Notes: generated by a model not told the origin, from the letters alone. 64,000 nucleotides of DNA from Macrophomina tecta (GCA_024180945.1 JAKSGN010000035.1:3038001-3102000); one strand, 5' to 3'. Shown: positions 45,019-56,213, counted from the first letter of the stretch. Made by a program: numbers and translations.

Positions 45019-45710
45019 AGGCGGAGGCGCTGATGCAGGGTATTAGGTAGTTCCCTAGGCCTTCTTCGCAGACACTCAACGAACCTAAAGTATGCGACAT
45101 GACGGCAGACAACGCAGGTATCTGTGCAGTCGAGGATACTACGTGCCGTGCTTGCTGCTGTCGAGGGAAAGGGGTGGGGCCGCTTCTTATTTTTGAACCG
45201 GTCGCGAGCGCGTGGGAGACTACGCACGCTCGCCTCGCTGTGTTTGGTGTCGATCAGGCTGGGTGGAACGAAGGGAGAAAATGGTGGGGTGTAGGTGAGT
45301 TGAGGACAGTACTATGTAGGTCGCTCGAGAATGACGCGAATTGGGCGGTGACCCCGAACCGCCGCCTGGTCCGAGCCAACCCCGCGCCGATCCAAAGGTC
45401 AGGTATCACGCGGAGAGCGAGCGAGAAGTCGAACCGCTCATCCAGCGCTGCGCAATGTTCGCGCGGCAGGATCGACATGGACACGGTCAGCAAGTGCGCC
45501 TGCCTGTTTTGAATCATCATTTGTATTTCATTTCTCGCCATGTACATACGCCAGCACGGGAGGCGCAATCCCACTTTAGCTTCCGGAAGACAAAACAATT
45601 CCCGGGTATGAATGGATCCGAACCAAACGCCATCCGACGACCCAACCGCGCCGTCCCATATGAAGATGCATGACAACATTTTTGCAGCCGCGCCACCGCG
45701 GGCGTGCACA
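45019..45710. other. Intergenic, no gene seen
   Basis: Promoter of the 44305 gene and 3' flank of the 45711 gene (both minus strand). Confidence 0.5.
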
Positions 45711-47374
45711 CTACCAAAAACTGCTTTGCTTCTTCGACAACTTTCCCTTCCCTTCGTCGCTCGAGCTCCGTAGCCCGAAGAAGCTCTTCTTCGGCTGCTT
45801 CAGCTTCTTCCCCTCATCCGGTTTCAACATCCCCCCGCCTCCAAAATACGCGCTCTGGCTCGCGGCTGGCCGGGGCCAACCTCCCGGCGGCTGTGGTCTC
45901 GGCTGCGGCCGCGGCGCCGCGTGAGACGGAGGCATTGGCCTTGCCGATTGCTGTGGAAGCAACCCGTTCGAGAGTCGAGGCGGTTGCGGCGCGGGCGTCG
46001 GCCGCGAAGGCCCGGGCTGGCGCTGTGAGGGGCCGAGCATGCCGTGTATGGAATGGCGCTGGTTAGGCAGGAGGTTCTCCTGCGTGCCGTACTTGCGGCG
46101 GAGGCGCTCCGTCTCCCTGTCGACCTCAACGGCCTTCTTGCGCCGTTGCTTCTCCTCCGCATCCACCATCTTGCGAAGGCGCCGCTGCTCGACTTCCTCG
46201 TTCCTCTGGCGCTCGCGTTGCTTGGCTTCTTGCGCCCGGCGCAGTTCTCGCGCTTCGGCAGCCTGGGCGAGCTTGAGGCGGGTGTGCTCGGCGTCGATTT
46301 CCCACTGTGCGCGTGGATCGAGCTTCGGCTGCGCGTCTTCCTGCCTTTGCACCGAGCCCGTCTGCAGCGGCGGGAGAGACTGACGTTTCAGCTCCGACCG
46401 GGAGGGCTGTGCTGGCCGCTGGGCCGGGCCGGGCGGAGGAGCGCTCTGGGCGGCCGGACGGGCGGGCAGGGCACCGGAGGCCATCAGCGATTTATCCAGA
46501 GGCAACGACTTCTTCCTTCCGAGGAGTCCGCCCGTGCTCCGCCGAATGGCGGCGTCGCCGACGTTGAAAGTCTCATTTATCTGGCCAAAGTACAGGTCGC
46601 GGATGGTGGATGCGGCCAGCAGGAGAACGATTTCGAGGCCTTTCGGGTCCTCCATCTCGACACGATAGAGATTCGACTCGTACACGGTGACTTCGCGGAG
46701 GGCACGGAAGAGCGCAACAGCGATATCTGGCTCCTTCATCTTCTTCTTCTTCTTCTTGGCCGGGTCCGTCGACTTGCCCGTCATGAAGCACGACAGATCC
46801 TTTGACAGCTTGCCCTCCCTCCTCCACACAAAGTTGATCTTCGGGGTGGTGATGTCCGCGGCCGGGTCATTGAGCGACCTGTCCAGGGTCGAAGCGCTGG
46901 GCAGGCGGAAGGTGTTCTGGGGCATGCTGAACTCGTAGCTCGCGGTGCCGCCCCAGGAGCCGCTCTTCTGCCTGACGACCACCTGTTGGTCGGGGTCGTA
47001 AAGCTGGATGGTGAATTCCGTGGGCAGGATAGGCTGCGGGGGCGGGGCGACGCCGCCGTTCTTGCGGATTTCCTCCTGCGAGAGGGTTGGGTAGGTCCAC
47101 TCGGGCTTGATGTAGACCTCGCCGTAGAGGACGTCGGGGTTGAAGGCGTCGAACAGGCCGGCGGCGTAGACGTTCTTGCCATCGGGCATGGAGGGGTCGG
47201 GATGCTTCAGCGTATAGGCGGGCTCGGGGTCGGCGCCGTGCTGGGCGAAGTAGTAGGCCTCATGGTGCCTGACGCCATTGGGCGAGGCCTTCAGAAAGAA
47301 TGCTGTGGCCGGGTTAGCGGCGCGCGCGCGCGGGCGCCGGAGAGCGGCGTACTGGGGAGGTTCTCGTCGAGCAT
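45711..47374 (-). CDS. Conserved fungal protein with a basic coiled-coil tail, function unknown (537 aa)
   Basis: Two exons: 47374-47353 (only 22 bases) and 47302-45711, separated by a 50-base GT-AG intron with a GCTAAC branch site. The join gives MLDENLPTFFLKASPNGVRH, which restores a conserved N-terminus. Residues 8-235 look globular and match, from memory, uncharacterised proteins widespread in filamentous ascomycetes: HHEAYYFAQHGADPEPAYTL, FDAFNPDVLYGEVYIKPEWT, FTIQLYDPDQQVVVRQKSGS, INFVWRREGKLSKDLSCFMT and LEIVLLLAASTIRDLYFG. A poly-Lys stretch (AKKKKKKMKEPD) interrupts it. After a Pro-rich linker comes a 110-residue Arg/Glu/Gln-rich helix, probably coiled coil (TRLKLAQAAEARELRRAQEA), then a disordered C-terminus. 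There are no catalytic motifs and no targeting signal. The fold may be C2-like or another beta-sandwich, but this is a guess. Confidence 0.85.
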
Positions 47375-48337
47375 CGCGTCAGGTGACGCCGGGAGCAGCG
47401 AGCGAGGGGATACAGCGCGGTGGAGTCGCGGGCGGCGGGGTGGACGGGAGCTCGGGGGGAGATGCAGTGAGCGGGCGGCGGAGCATTATGGGCGTTTCGT
47501 CGAGGCCGCAGGCACGCGTCGTGCGAGGCTGTGGGCGGGCAGGGAGAGGCCGGCTGCGGCTGGGGCTGATGACGCGCGCGCGGTGGCCGGCCTAACCGGC
47601 GATCGCACCGCTGCCGCTGCAGAAATAGAGAAGGCTCGCATCATCTGCGACCGCGCCATTTTCTGCCAGCTGCAGTGGGCCGGCCAAGCGCGGGGCGTGA
47701 GGGGAAGAGTGCGCGTCCACCGCGCAGCGACTCGCAGTGGAGAAGAAGCGCGACCGCAGGCTCAGGCCCAGGCACAGCCCCCTCGGCAGCCATCCAAGCC
47801 TTCCCACAGCCCCCGGCCCCCAATCGCATCCGTCGCAGCCCGCGCGAGATGATGGTGCGATGTGCCATTGAGCCGCCGAAACATGATGCGACGCGACGGG
47901 ACGAGAAGTCTTCTGGAAGGCTGCCATCGCCTCTGCCACAATTGCGACGAGGCGAAGCGAGAGATCGCCGACCCGCGGTCCGGCCGATCTCTGGGGAACC
48001 TTGACCTCCCGACCTGAACCTCCGCTGCCATCGATTCTCATGCCCTCGTCCCTCGTCCGCGCGCCCGTCCGTCCGCCATCGCTCGCGCAGGCATCGCGCC
48101 CATCTCGCGGCCATTGCGCCCCGTACGCGCCATGGCATCAGCCCATGTGCCCCGCGCGATAGGGCGGCGCTGCCGCTGCCGCTGCCGAGCGTCGTGATCG
48201 GGAAGTGCCTGCGCCTCCCCGCCCAGGCACCGCCGATAAAAAAGCCCATGCAGTAGCACTCTGAAACACCTCTCGAGAGGCCAATGCCGCTTCCTTGACC
48301 TCTCGCTTTCCTGCTTCAGTCGAATGCGCAGCCCGCC
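47375..48337. promoter_or_regulatory. Divergent promoter region
   Basis: 963 bases between the starts of the 45711 gene (minus) and the dioxygenase gene (plus). GC-rich; no specific site identified. Confidence 0.5.
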
Positions 48338-49402
48338 ATGCCTCCGCCCGCTCCTACCATCCAGCTTGTTCCTTATTCGGCCCCGCGAGCCGATTTTATC
48401 TCCGCCCTCGAGAGCGATGGTTGCGTCATCGTCCAGGACTTCACCGATCTCGACACCCTGGCCCAGGCTAAGCGCGAGGTGCAGCCTTATCTCGACGCCG
48501 AGGAAACGGGGAGCAAAGTGGGAGGTGAGTGTCCATCCACCACGCGCTCCCTCCCCAAGCTTCGCCAATGACCCATCAAGCCTTGGACGGACGAACCAAG
48601 ACTTGCACCCGCCTGATCGGCAGGAGTAAGACGGTGCGGGACAAGTTCTTCGCCGACCCGCTATACCAGGTAAACGAGCATTCTCATTCGTCGCATTTCT
48701 CATCGCGGGCGAGGAATCTCATTGGCCAACCCTCGACCGCAAACAGGACCTCGTGGAACACTTCCTGGCCCTGGAGACTCGCTGCTGGTACGGCAACGAG
48801 CCGTCCGTTAACGTTTCGCACCCGCTCCTCTCCATCGCCATCACCATGGACATACAGTCCGGCACTCCGGCCCAGCGGCTGCACCGCGACGACAAGAACC
48901 ACCACGCCCGCCATGCTGCTGTCGACAGCTACCATGCGAACAGAGATATGCTCCTGGGCCTCTTTGTGCCGGGTTGCGACACTTACCGCGCAAACGGTGC
49001 GACCAGAGTGGTCCCAGGCAGCCATCTATGGGGTGACGAGCAGCCGGATTTCGGCCCCGATGGAACGAAGGGCGTCGCAGATGCCTGTCTAAATGCCGGC
49101 GAAGCCTTCATCATGCTTGGCAGTCTGTACCACGGAGGTGGACAGTACAGCCAACGGGACGGCAGCAGGACAATGCACATAATGTTCTGCTGTTCCGGCA
49201 TCTACAGACAGGAGGTATGTCCAATTTCAGTCGGCTCGAAGGACAAATGCTAACGGTGTTGCAGGAGATCTCGTTCCTTTCGTACCCAATAGAGGATGTC
49301 AAGACATACCCTCGGATTGTGAAAGACCGCTTGGGCTGGAAACAGTCGCAACCAAACCTGGGATGGGTAGATTTGAAGACCCCAGAGCATCTCCTAGAGT
49401 GA
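48338..49402 (+). CDS. Phytanoyl-CoA dioxygenase (PhyH)-like Fe(II)/2-oxoglutarate enzyme (293 aa)
   Basis: Four exons: 48338-48524, 48581-48669, 48747-49214 and 49265-49402; introns of 56, 77 and 50 bases in phase. The fold is the PhyH double-stranded beta-helix. The iron-binding facial triad is visible as H-x-D in RLHRDDKNHH (about residue 139) and the distal His in LGSLYHGGGQ (about 220), with the 2-oxoglutarate-anchoring Arg in DGSRTMH (about 231). Other conserved pieces are FTDLDTLAQAKREVQPYLDA near the N-terminus and GATRVVPGSHLWGD before the distal His. Fungal members include FtmOx1-like endoperoxidases and AsqJ-like enzymes of secondary metabolism, and also house-keeping oxygenases. 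No biosynthetic core enzyme lies nearby, so the substrate is open. There is no signal peptide. Confidence 0.93.
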
Positions 49403-50735
49403 ACTTTTACAGGCAGATCTCGGAACTATCTGTTTGGTTCCAGCAGTGGTCATATTTCGCTGGGTATCGTCATTAGAACGTCCCCGCCAACGCCGCTAAC
49501 TGCAGCTCTGGGCGATGATGTACCGTAGATACCTCAGCGACATGGCTTTCGCGGGTGCCGCAGCAACGCGAAGACCCAGCGTGAACTGGTGGGAATTCTG
49601 ATACGTTTTATGACAGCTCGCACACAGATATTTCCATCCTGATCCGAATGAGAGCCTCATTTTATATGCGCTCACCACAGGTGTGTACCGCTGCTAGCGA
49701 GGAAGAGCTGTTGTTCTCGCCGTACTGTAGGTCTGTCGCCTGCTTCCGCGGCCCATGTACAGCTCTCTATTACCTGCACTCTCTTCGTGAACGGTCCCTG
49801 TTATGCGGCGGAATATTTGCCCGCTGGCGCGATTATGCAGGGGCTGCTGGACCGGTTGGGCCAATATTGCAACATGCAAGCCACACAGGTGGGATCGTCC
49901 GGTCTTACCAGCGCCAATTGGCCTCGCTCCATTTCTTTTTTTTTTTTTTTTGCTCCAATAGGCATCGCAATGTTGCCCAATTGGTGAGGCCTGTACTCTT
50001 CTCTGCTGCAGCTGTTCGGCGGGGCGTTCGCAAAGCAGCCCCTTCGCACCCCATCCACCATACGGAATGGACAGGATGAACCCAGGTCGCCCATGTTCAG
50101 ACGGGCGCCAACGCGAATAGTACTGCAGCGCGATGAACCATAACCCCATATGCATGCGGATAATGCAATGTGCTGATACGGGTGCCTCTGATATATGTAA
50201 TAAGAAAGACGATTCGTAGAAGAACCCCAAACCGCGACCCGCTCCGTAGAGAAGAATGACGAGAATACCGAATCCACCCCAATTACTCGTTTAGCGACGA
50301 ACATCCCCTGTTCGACCAACTGCACCCAGGCAAGATACGTGTAGAGGGTGTCTTCGCCCAGTGCTTACCCGCTCTGAACTTTCTGGGCCTGCCTACAGGG
50401 CAAGGACTAAACACGTGGTCAGCGCCGGCAGGTGCAGGAAGGCATACGCGACCCGCCGATGTCGTAGTACTTTGCGCAGTATTCGACAATAATAACTCTA
50501 TTAATATATAATATATAGCCTCCCTTACCTCTAGTCTAGTATTAGAGCAATAGGCTCATAACACTTGGGATCCGCACATGGGGACCTACTACTTGAAGAC
50601 GCCCCGCTCATTTCCCTCGCAAGTCTTCATATCAACTCAATCGATTAGTTAATCTCACTCGCTCTTAGAGACATAGACTGGGTAGTTCTTCAGGAGGCGC
50701 CAGCCACTAGCGTCATCCCTTTGACACTTAAACAC
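49403..50735. other. Intergenic, entering repeat-rich DNA
   Basis: No gene is seen. A T-run lies at 49935-49951. From about 50490 the DNA is AT-rich, where the retroelement graveyard starts. Confidence 0.45.
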
Positions 50736-50984
50736 TCTGCCCTTCATTACTTCTCAATTTCTTTTTATTTTTTTTATTCCTTAGCTTAGAAGCTTCGTCG
50801 ATTTAAACCTACTGTTGGATTTGGTGGTGATACCATCAATTAAGAATGAGTGGCATGAGGACTGAGAGGGACGCTTAGGGGGAGCCTCTTATCCGTCCTC
50901 TTCCGTGACTAAGCTAAAGTTTATTGTACACACACGTGATATTCCAACACCTACTTTAAAGTCAATTCAGTTCAAGCCGTGACA
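50736..50984 (+). mobile_element. 3' part of a decayed LTR (TGTCACG...CGTGACA family), split by a second LTR
   Basis: Bases 50779-50812 plus 50955-50984 together align with 51361-51425, the last 65 bases of the LTR at 51185-51425. Most differences are C/T or G/A. It ends GCCGTGACA as that LTR ends GTCGTGACA. The 5' half does not align convincingly, so the left border is approximate. Both copies end in the TGACA expected of a retroviral-type LTR end (CA). Confidence 0.65.
50808..50954 (+). mobile_element. Solo LTR (137 bp) with perfect 5-bp target duplication
   Basis: The element itself is 50813-50949, begins TGTTGGATTTGG and ends ATATTCCAACA, so it has TG...CA ends within a 7-bp inverted terminus. 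It is flanked on both sides by CCTAC (50808-50812 and 50950-50954). Removing the element plus one CCTAC restores alignment of the surrounding LTR to its sister copy at 51361-51425, which proves the insertion. There is no internal coding region, so it is a solo LTR, probably of a Ty1/copia-like element judging by size and ends. Copies also lie at 52907-53042 and 60708-60845. Confidence 0.85.
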
Positions 50985-51184
50985 ATTCACTCAAGCAACC
51001 CTCCCAGGAGAAATAAAAACGAATATCAATATACTAGCTCTTCTACTATCCTGAGAGCTAAGACGATCCTACTCATCTAAAAGGAAAGGGAAGAGGCTAA
51101 GAGAGAACAACAAGGGCGAACCGAGCTTATTAGCAGCCTCCGCTAAACAAGAAACCGAAAACAAGCTTCAGCCTCGGACCACAG
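50985..51184. other. Unassigned repeat-flanking DNA
   Basis: A charged, stop-interrupted plus-strand reading near 51050-51150 is reminiscent of gag coiled-coil sequence, but is too short to call. Confidence 0.3.
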
Positions 51185-51430
51185 TGTCACGAACCGGACT
51201 TGCAATGAGTGGATACGCCGGGTAGCAAGGGAGTGGCTGAGTCAGCAGACACGTGCAGGACATTCACCGAATGCGGATCAGAAATCACCACGTGAAGGAG
51301 CCAAGGCCACCTCTATATAACTTTCTTACTTTACTCTCCTTCCTTTTCTTCTTCTTGTCCTCTTTAGCTTAGAAACTTCGTCAATCCAAACCCACTTTGA
51401 ACTTGATTCAGTGCAGGTCGTGACATACAG
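51180..51430 (+). mobile_element. Solo LTR (241 bp), TGTCACG...CGTGACA
   Basis: The element is 51185-51425. It starts TGTCACGAACCGG and ends GCAGGTCGTGACA, giving inverted termini TGTCACGA/TCGTGACA. Flanks are CACAG (51180-51184) and TACAG (51426-51430), a 5-bp duplication differing by one C/T transition. A TATATAA motif at about 51314 is a plausible LTR promoter. No internal domain is attached. Confidence 0.75.
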
Positions 51431-51599
51431 TCCCCCACCCTTCCCCTTTGCTCTTCTTCAACGTCAACCCCAAACCCCAAAGCTGGGCATCATTTGCAGC
51501 GTACGGAACATTATAGACACCACTGACATACAATAGACAATCCAGAAACAATCCTACCACCACACTCGTCAACGTCTAATCGCCAGCTAACGGTTTTGC

Positions 51600-52800
51600 C
51601 CGGAAGATGCTTACCCCACAGTAGTGAGCCTCATATCGTGGGCACTCGAGCGCCAAGAACGGACCAAACAAACGGAGGTTCTGCGAGCAAGGTTACAAAG
51701 GCGAGGATGTCTCATCTGCTCTAAGAATAAGGAATCCAAGCAGCTAGCGATCCGGAACCAAGAGTGGACGTCAAAGCTAGACAAAGACAGAAAGATTAAC
51801 ACTCCGAAGTTTAGATTGGTTCTTACCGCACACTAACGGGTAAATCATAGGTGGAATAGAAGGAAAGAGTACTTCAGAAGATCACCTACGAGAGCAACCT
51901 TTAAGAAGCGGACATCTAGATTAAGGGGATAGCGGGGATGAAAAAACCGGATTGCTATCCTTGACCACTACGCATCGTTAGACATTTGGTTCAATGTCGA
52001 GGAGGCGGCTTAAAATTTAGTCCTGAGTGGACTCCGCTTGGACAGGGAGTCGTCAGCCGTGTCGATAGCAGGACAACACCAGTCCTAAATCTTTAGCGAC
52101 GTTCTCAGCAAGCTCATGAATAAGGACTTCTTGACCAGAACTATGGTTTAGACTACGGAACCCTCTATTCTCTATGAAACATGGGGGTCAGACTGACCAA
52201 TACACGGCTACTACGGATATTATACGAGAAGATAGACTGGGCAAACGTTGGACACGTTATCGAGGACACCCTTGGCCGAACGCAAAATATCAACTTGAAA
52301 GAAAAAATTAGACGGTGCTTTGAAACGGCTAGTCAGCACTATAGCGGCCATCATATATGAGCTCACCCCAACTGCCAAGCCTTGCCTGTGCTGTAAGCGG
52401 TGGCTTGGCGCAGGGCTTACCGAGCATTAAGCCAGACACAATCAACAACGTCAACTCTGGAAGACCTACCGCGGGACCTATGGAATGTGAAGTGCAGAAA
52501 CGCTAGATCAATACAAAACAATGCAGAGCTACCGAAGGGAATGTATAAAAGCCATTTGCCACACCAAGAGTAGCCGCTGGAAAGAATTTTTGGATCGGGC
52601 TAGCAACCGCATCCTACTCTAGAAGGTAGCAAAATACGATAACCCAAACGATGACTACAGCAGCATCGCACAACTCGCAACTGGTAAAGGAAGTATAACA
52701 GATAACAGGGATCGAGCTTAACTTCCACTACACGGCGATCCCTACCTTCCGGAGAGTAGCAATTGTGACGCTACACTACGAAAACCTCCTCCTACTAGTG
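51600..52800 (+). pseudogene. Decayed non-LTR (LINE, Tad-like) retrotransposon fragment
   Basis: In shifting frames the plus strand encodes the linker between endonuclease and reverse transcriptase of a fungal LINE ORF2: LLRILYEKIDWANVGHVIED (about 52210), LVSTIAAIIYELTPTAKPCL and CKRWLGAGLTEH (52330-52430), YRRECIKAICHTKSSRWKEF with LDRASNRILL (52530-52620), then KYDNPNDDYSSIAQLATGKG. Upstream, 51624-51836 encodes a basic gag-like stretch (REQ/ERQERTKQTEVLRARLQ, CLICSKNKESKQLAIRNQEW). Several stops are TAG where tryptophan would fit. The reverse transcriptase core is absent: sequence identity ends at about 52700, and an A-rich tract follows at 52810-52842. No product is possible. Family placement is by remembered motif pattern. 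Confidence 0.7.
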
Positions 52801-52806
52801 CCAACA

Positions 52807-52842
52807 AACAAAAAAAAAAAAAAAAAGAAAAAAAAGAAAACA
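52807..52842. repeat. Poly-A tract
   Basis: A-rich run of about 36 bases with two G or C interruptions, directly after the LINE relic; possibly its tail. Confidence 0.8.
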
Positions 52843-52906
52843 TCGGGGTTCTTAATTACTTTGTACGTATTGGAATATTTGGCTATTGCATACTTTTATA
52901 CTTACC

Positions 52907-53042
52907 TGCTGGGATATCACGTGTGTGTACAATAAACTTTAGCTTAGTCACGGAAGAGGACGGATAAGAGGCTCCGCTGAGCGGCCGTCTCAGTCCTCAT
53001 ACTACTCATTCTCAATTGATGGTATGAACACCAAATCCAACA
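52907..53042 (-). mobile_element. Solo LTR, second copy of the 137-bp family, minus orientation
   Basis: The reverse complement starts TGTTGGATTTGG and ends GATATCCCAGCA. It matches the 50813-50949 copy along its whole 136 bases, with roughly a dozen or slightly more differences, and the 45-base block from GCCTCTTATCCG onward is nearly identical. Flanking 5-mers do not match (TTACC and GATCT), so the original duplication is lost or was never formed. Confidence 0.8.
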
Positions 53043-54303
53043 GATCTTAATCGATAGTATGTAGAAATTTAATAAACAGCATTTCAGCCTTTCTATTTTA
53101 TATAGGATAGTGATAGCGTGGACTGCCTTAATTGTGTGTGAAAATGACGTAACTACTCAAGTATAATATCTTTTAGGACATGCCTAACGCTAGGAATTTT
53201 CATGGTAGCCAAATCATACATATCCTTATTTCCGCGAATTTTCGAACGAGCCCCAAAAATGAACTTTAAAAACTCATCTTGTGATTGATACGATAAGCAT
53301 AGAACCTTGCTGCGGCTATTAGAAGTCCTGCTTAGACGGTAGCCATTTCTTCTATGACAAAGTGACATTATTCAGATGAAACCTTGCTATAATTAAACTG
53401 TTGGAAAATGACTAATTGGCAGCCTTGATTCAACTGATGAAGATGAGTTCCCATAGATTTGGCATATCTAGTAGAGGGAGGCCGTACGGGCTTCCCTTAT
53501 ACCTATTCTACCTACTAGGGTAAAACGGGTATGTAACTTGCTTACCTGCTGAGACAGGTGTGCAACGAGTATAAGACATAACTGAATCCAAAACACTACT
53601 GAATCAAATATTCCAACATAAACACTACTCATAGGTCCGAAGAACGGGTACATAAGCTTTCATGCTTACGTCTAGATTGCTCTAGCTCCCGGTTTGAAAG
53701 CAACCTGTGTTGCAGATTTTTCAAAGAGATCCATATTGGGTTTCAAACTTTTCACCTCATGAAAAAAGTTTCATCTTTTTAATGCCCCTTTCGGAGAATA
53801 AGTAGTCGAAACCACGCATATATATATAGTAAATCTGCATAACTATCCAGGATCACTGAGAGCTTATTTCCATTGTCGCCATGAATTGACAACTGAACTG
53901 GACAGAACTGGGCGGCTTGGGTGGCAATGAGCTCGCGCCCAAACTCTCACTAGATGAACTCTCCCGGTGATTATAAATCCCGCGACGAAGGTTTCCGATT
54001 TCCCTATTTTTTTTACGTGTAAATCCGGCTCTAACTGCCGTCCACAGTTCCGGCTGAGGAAATAATAAAGTTTTAAGCTTAACATGTGAGAAGATTTTGC
54101 TTTCAACCCACTTTTAAGACTATCTCTTTATCGACTTAACTTTTTTTTGCGAGTCAACTCACCCTAACCAACAGTTTATTTTCTAGTCTAGTTTGCTTCC
54201 TATCTAATATATGTATTTCACCTCCACATCCTTAAGCCTTAAGTCTATAGAATTACGTATTTTGTCTTGCCGGCCCTTTCCCACTCCTAGGCATCTTTCA
54301 ATC
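53043..54303. other. AT-rich intergenic DNA, no gene seen
   Basis: No motif-bearing frame. It leads into the FAD monooxygenase promoter. Confidence 0.5.
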
Positions 54304-55711
54304 ATGTCGATTAAGCGCAATCTGAACATCGCCATCGTTGGCAGCGGGATTGCTGGAGTTACCCTTCCTATTAGTCTACTGCGCGCTAACATCGTCGTTA
54401 CGCTATACGAATCAGCCCAGGCGTTTGGAGAGATTGGTGCGGGTGTTGTTTTCGGCCCTAACGCAGTGCGCGCTATGCCACTGATTGCACCTGAGGTACG
54501 GACGGCATTTGAGAGGGTTGCGACCTATAATCAATGGGAATGCAAGAAGAAGTTTTGGTTTGACTTTCGGCACGGCATGCTTCGCAGCGGCCAGCATGCC
54601 GGCGGCCAACAGAGTGAATTGATCTGCTCGTTGCCCGCACCTGACGGTCGGGCTGCTGTGCATCGCGCTCACTGTCTCGCTGAAATAGTGAAGCTCGTTC
54701 CTAACGGCGTCGCCAATTTTGGAAAGAAGCTTCAAGATGTCGAGAACCTACCGGACGGCAAGATTCAATTGATATTTTTGGATGGGAGTGAGGCGGTGCA
54801 CGACGCCCTTATCGGATGCGATGGGATAAAGAGCCGGACACGCCAGGTCGTGCTGGGAGATGATCACCCTGCCGCGAAGGCACGCTGGAGCGGAAAGTAT
54901 GCGTACAGAGGCCTGATCCCAATGGATAAGGCGGTGGAGCTGCTGAGTGACGAACTGGCAAGGAACAGCCAGATGTATCTCGGGTATCAGGGTCACGTTC
55001 TAACGTTCCCGGTCGAGCATGGCCGAACCATGAATGCAGTGTTAACCTACGTCTCATCAGCCTTTGGAGTAAGACGGAGTGTACTGACCGGATAATTCAG
55101 TTGTTGCCTTCGCAAGTAGCAAGACCTGGGATTATCCTAGCTGGGTCGTGTCAACGACGAAAGAGGCCTTATACAGGAACTTTAAAGGATGGACCCGGCA
55201 CGTCCAGAGCATCACAAGCCTTATGCAGAGGATAGATATCTGGGCGCTCTTTGAGCACCCTGCGGCCCCGCGCTATACGCGCGACAATATTTGCCTTATA
55301 GGTGACGCCGCACACGCCGCGACGCCTCATCAAGGTTCTGGCGCAGGCATGGCTGTTGAGGATGCATGGCTATTACGCGCGCTACTACGGAAAGTGAATG
55401 ATGCCGAGGATATCCAGGCTGCATTTACCGCATTTCAGAAAGAGCGGATCGAGCTTGTGAGAACGAGCCATGAGGCAGGGCAACTCTATGATTTTGAGCT
55501 GCCCGGCTATGAAGATGATGATGGCAAGATTGCGGAGAACTTGAAGACGAGGTTGAGATGGATTTGGGATGAGGATCTGGAGAAGGAACTTGAGAGAGCG
55601 ATGATAACGCTGAAGGCTGAGATCAAGACAGCCACGTGCATGGATTTGCATGTGTTGGAACGAAAAAGCGTGACCACGCGCATAGCATCTGACCAGGCAG
55701 GCATTTCTTAA
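54304..55711 (+). pseudogene. Salicylate-hydroxylase-like FAD monooxygenase with an out-of-phase exon join
   Basis: From ATG 54304 (MSIKRNLNIAIVGSGIAGV) the frame encodes a group A flavoprotein monooxygenase: dinucleotide site VGSGIAG, ESAQAFGEIGAGVVFGPNAV, and the DG motif in IGCDGIKSRTRQ, up to HGRTMNA near 55042. The second part, about 55107-55711, resumes with VAFASSKTWDYPSWV and includes the FAD-binding GD motif (LIGDAAHAATPHQGSGAGMA). The gap looks like one intron (acceptor AATTCAG with a CTGAC branch site at 55086-55101), but the exon 2 frame needs a phase-1 donor, and the only GT in the right place (after AATGCA) is phase 0. So either one base has been gained or lost or the donor is mutated. 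Total length would be about 420-430 aa, near normal. The gene sits among decayed metabolic genes. Confidence 0.8.
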
Positions 55712-55810
55712 ATTTAAAAGCATGATACAAATACTGCGCGAGTGACGTCTGGTAGCTAAAGTAACTAAATAAGCATGTACTCCTAAGAATCAGGCGCCGA
55801 AAAGAGCGCA

Positions 55811-56213
55811 CTACGTCTTCGCTACATACCGCCGCACAACATCCTGGAGCAGATTGACCAGAGAGCGCGGTGTCTTGCTTCCGCCAAGCGCAGCGGCCCC
55901 CAGTACGCCCGCGATGTACAGCTTCTGGCGCCTGCGCATCCACCGGGCCAAGGCATTGAGGTACCAGACCCGGGTGCCGCCCTTCATCTCGAACGCCTTC
56001 CAGTCCGGGAATAGGGTTGCGGACCAATAATCGATGGCTAGGCCGGGCCAGGACGCGACGTTGCGCCCGAACTCGCCGATATACCAGTTTGAGCAGTTGC
56101 CAGAGAAGACGCTGCCTTGGAGCCGCAACTGTAGCTCGTTGGTGGTGCGCGTCTCGACAGGCTCCTTGACTTCGATGACGGAGGCACGGTTGTCGAGAGT
56201 CGCACTCTGACCG
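55811..56213 (-). pseudogene. 3' fragment of a Baeyer-Villiger-type FAD monooxygenase
   Basis: The minus strand reads, in one frame, SVIEVKEPVETRTTNELQLR, then LQGSVFSGNCSNWYIGEFGR, then NVASWPGLAIDYWSATLFPD, then a basic C-terminus ending VRRYVAKT-stop. The block VFSGNCSNWYI...WPGL...FW/YW...LFPDW is the C-terminal signature of fungal flavin-binding (BVMO-like) monooxygenases. The FAD and NADPH Rossmann motifs and the BVMO fingerprint are absent. Upstream sequence changes to a plus-strand transketolase fragment starting at 56224, so at least 400 residues are missing. It is head-to-head with that fragment, with only about 10 bases between. Confidence 0.75.

Noticed and set aside
50813..53042. 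The two inverted TGTTGGA repeats as terminal inverted repeats of one DNA transposon
   Set aside because: The left copy has its own perfect target duplication and TG...CA ends, so it is a separate insertion. A third copy also stands alone at 60708.
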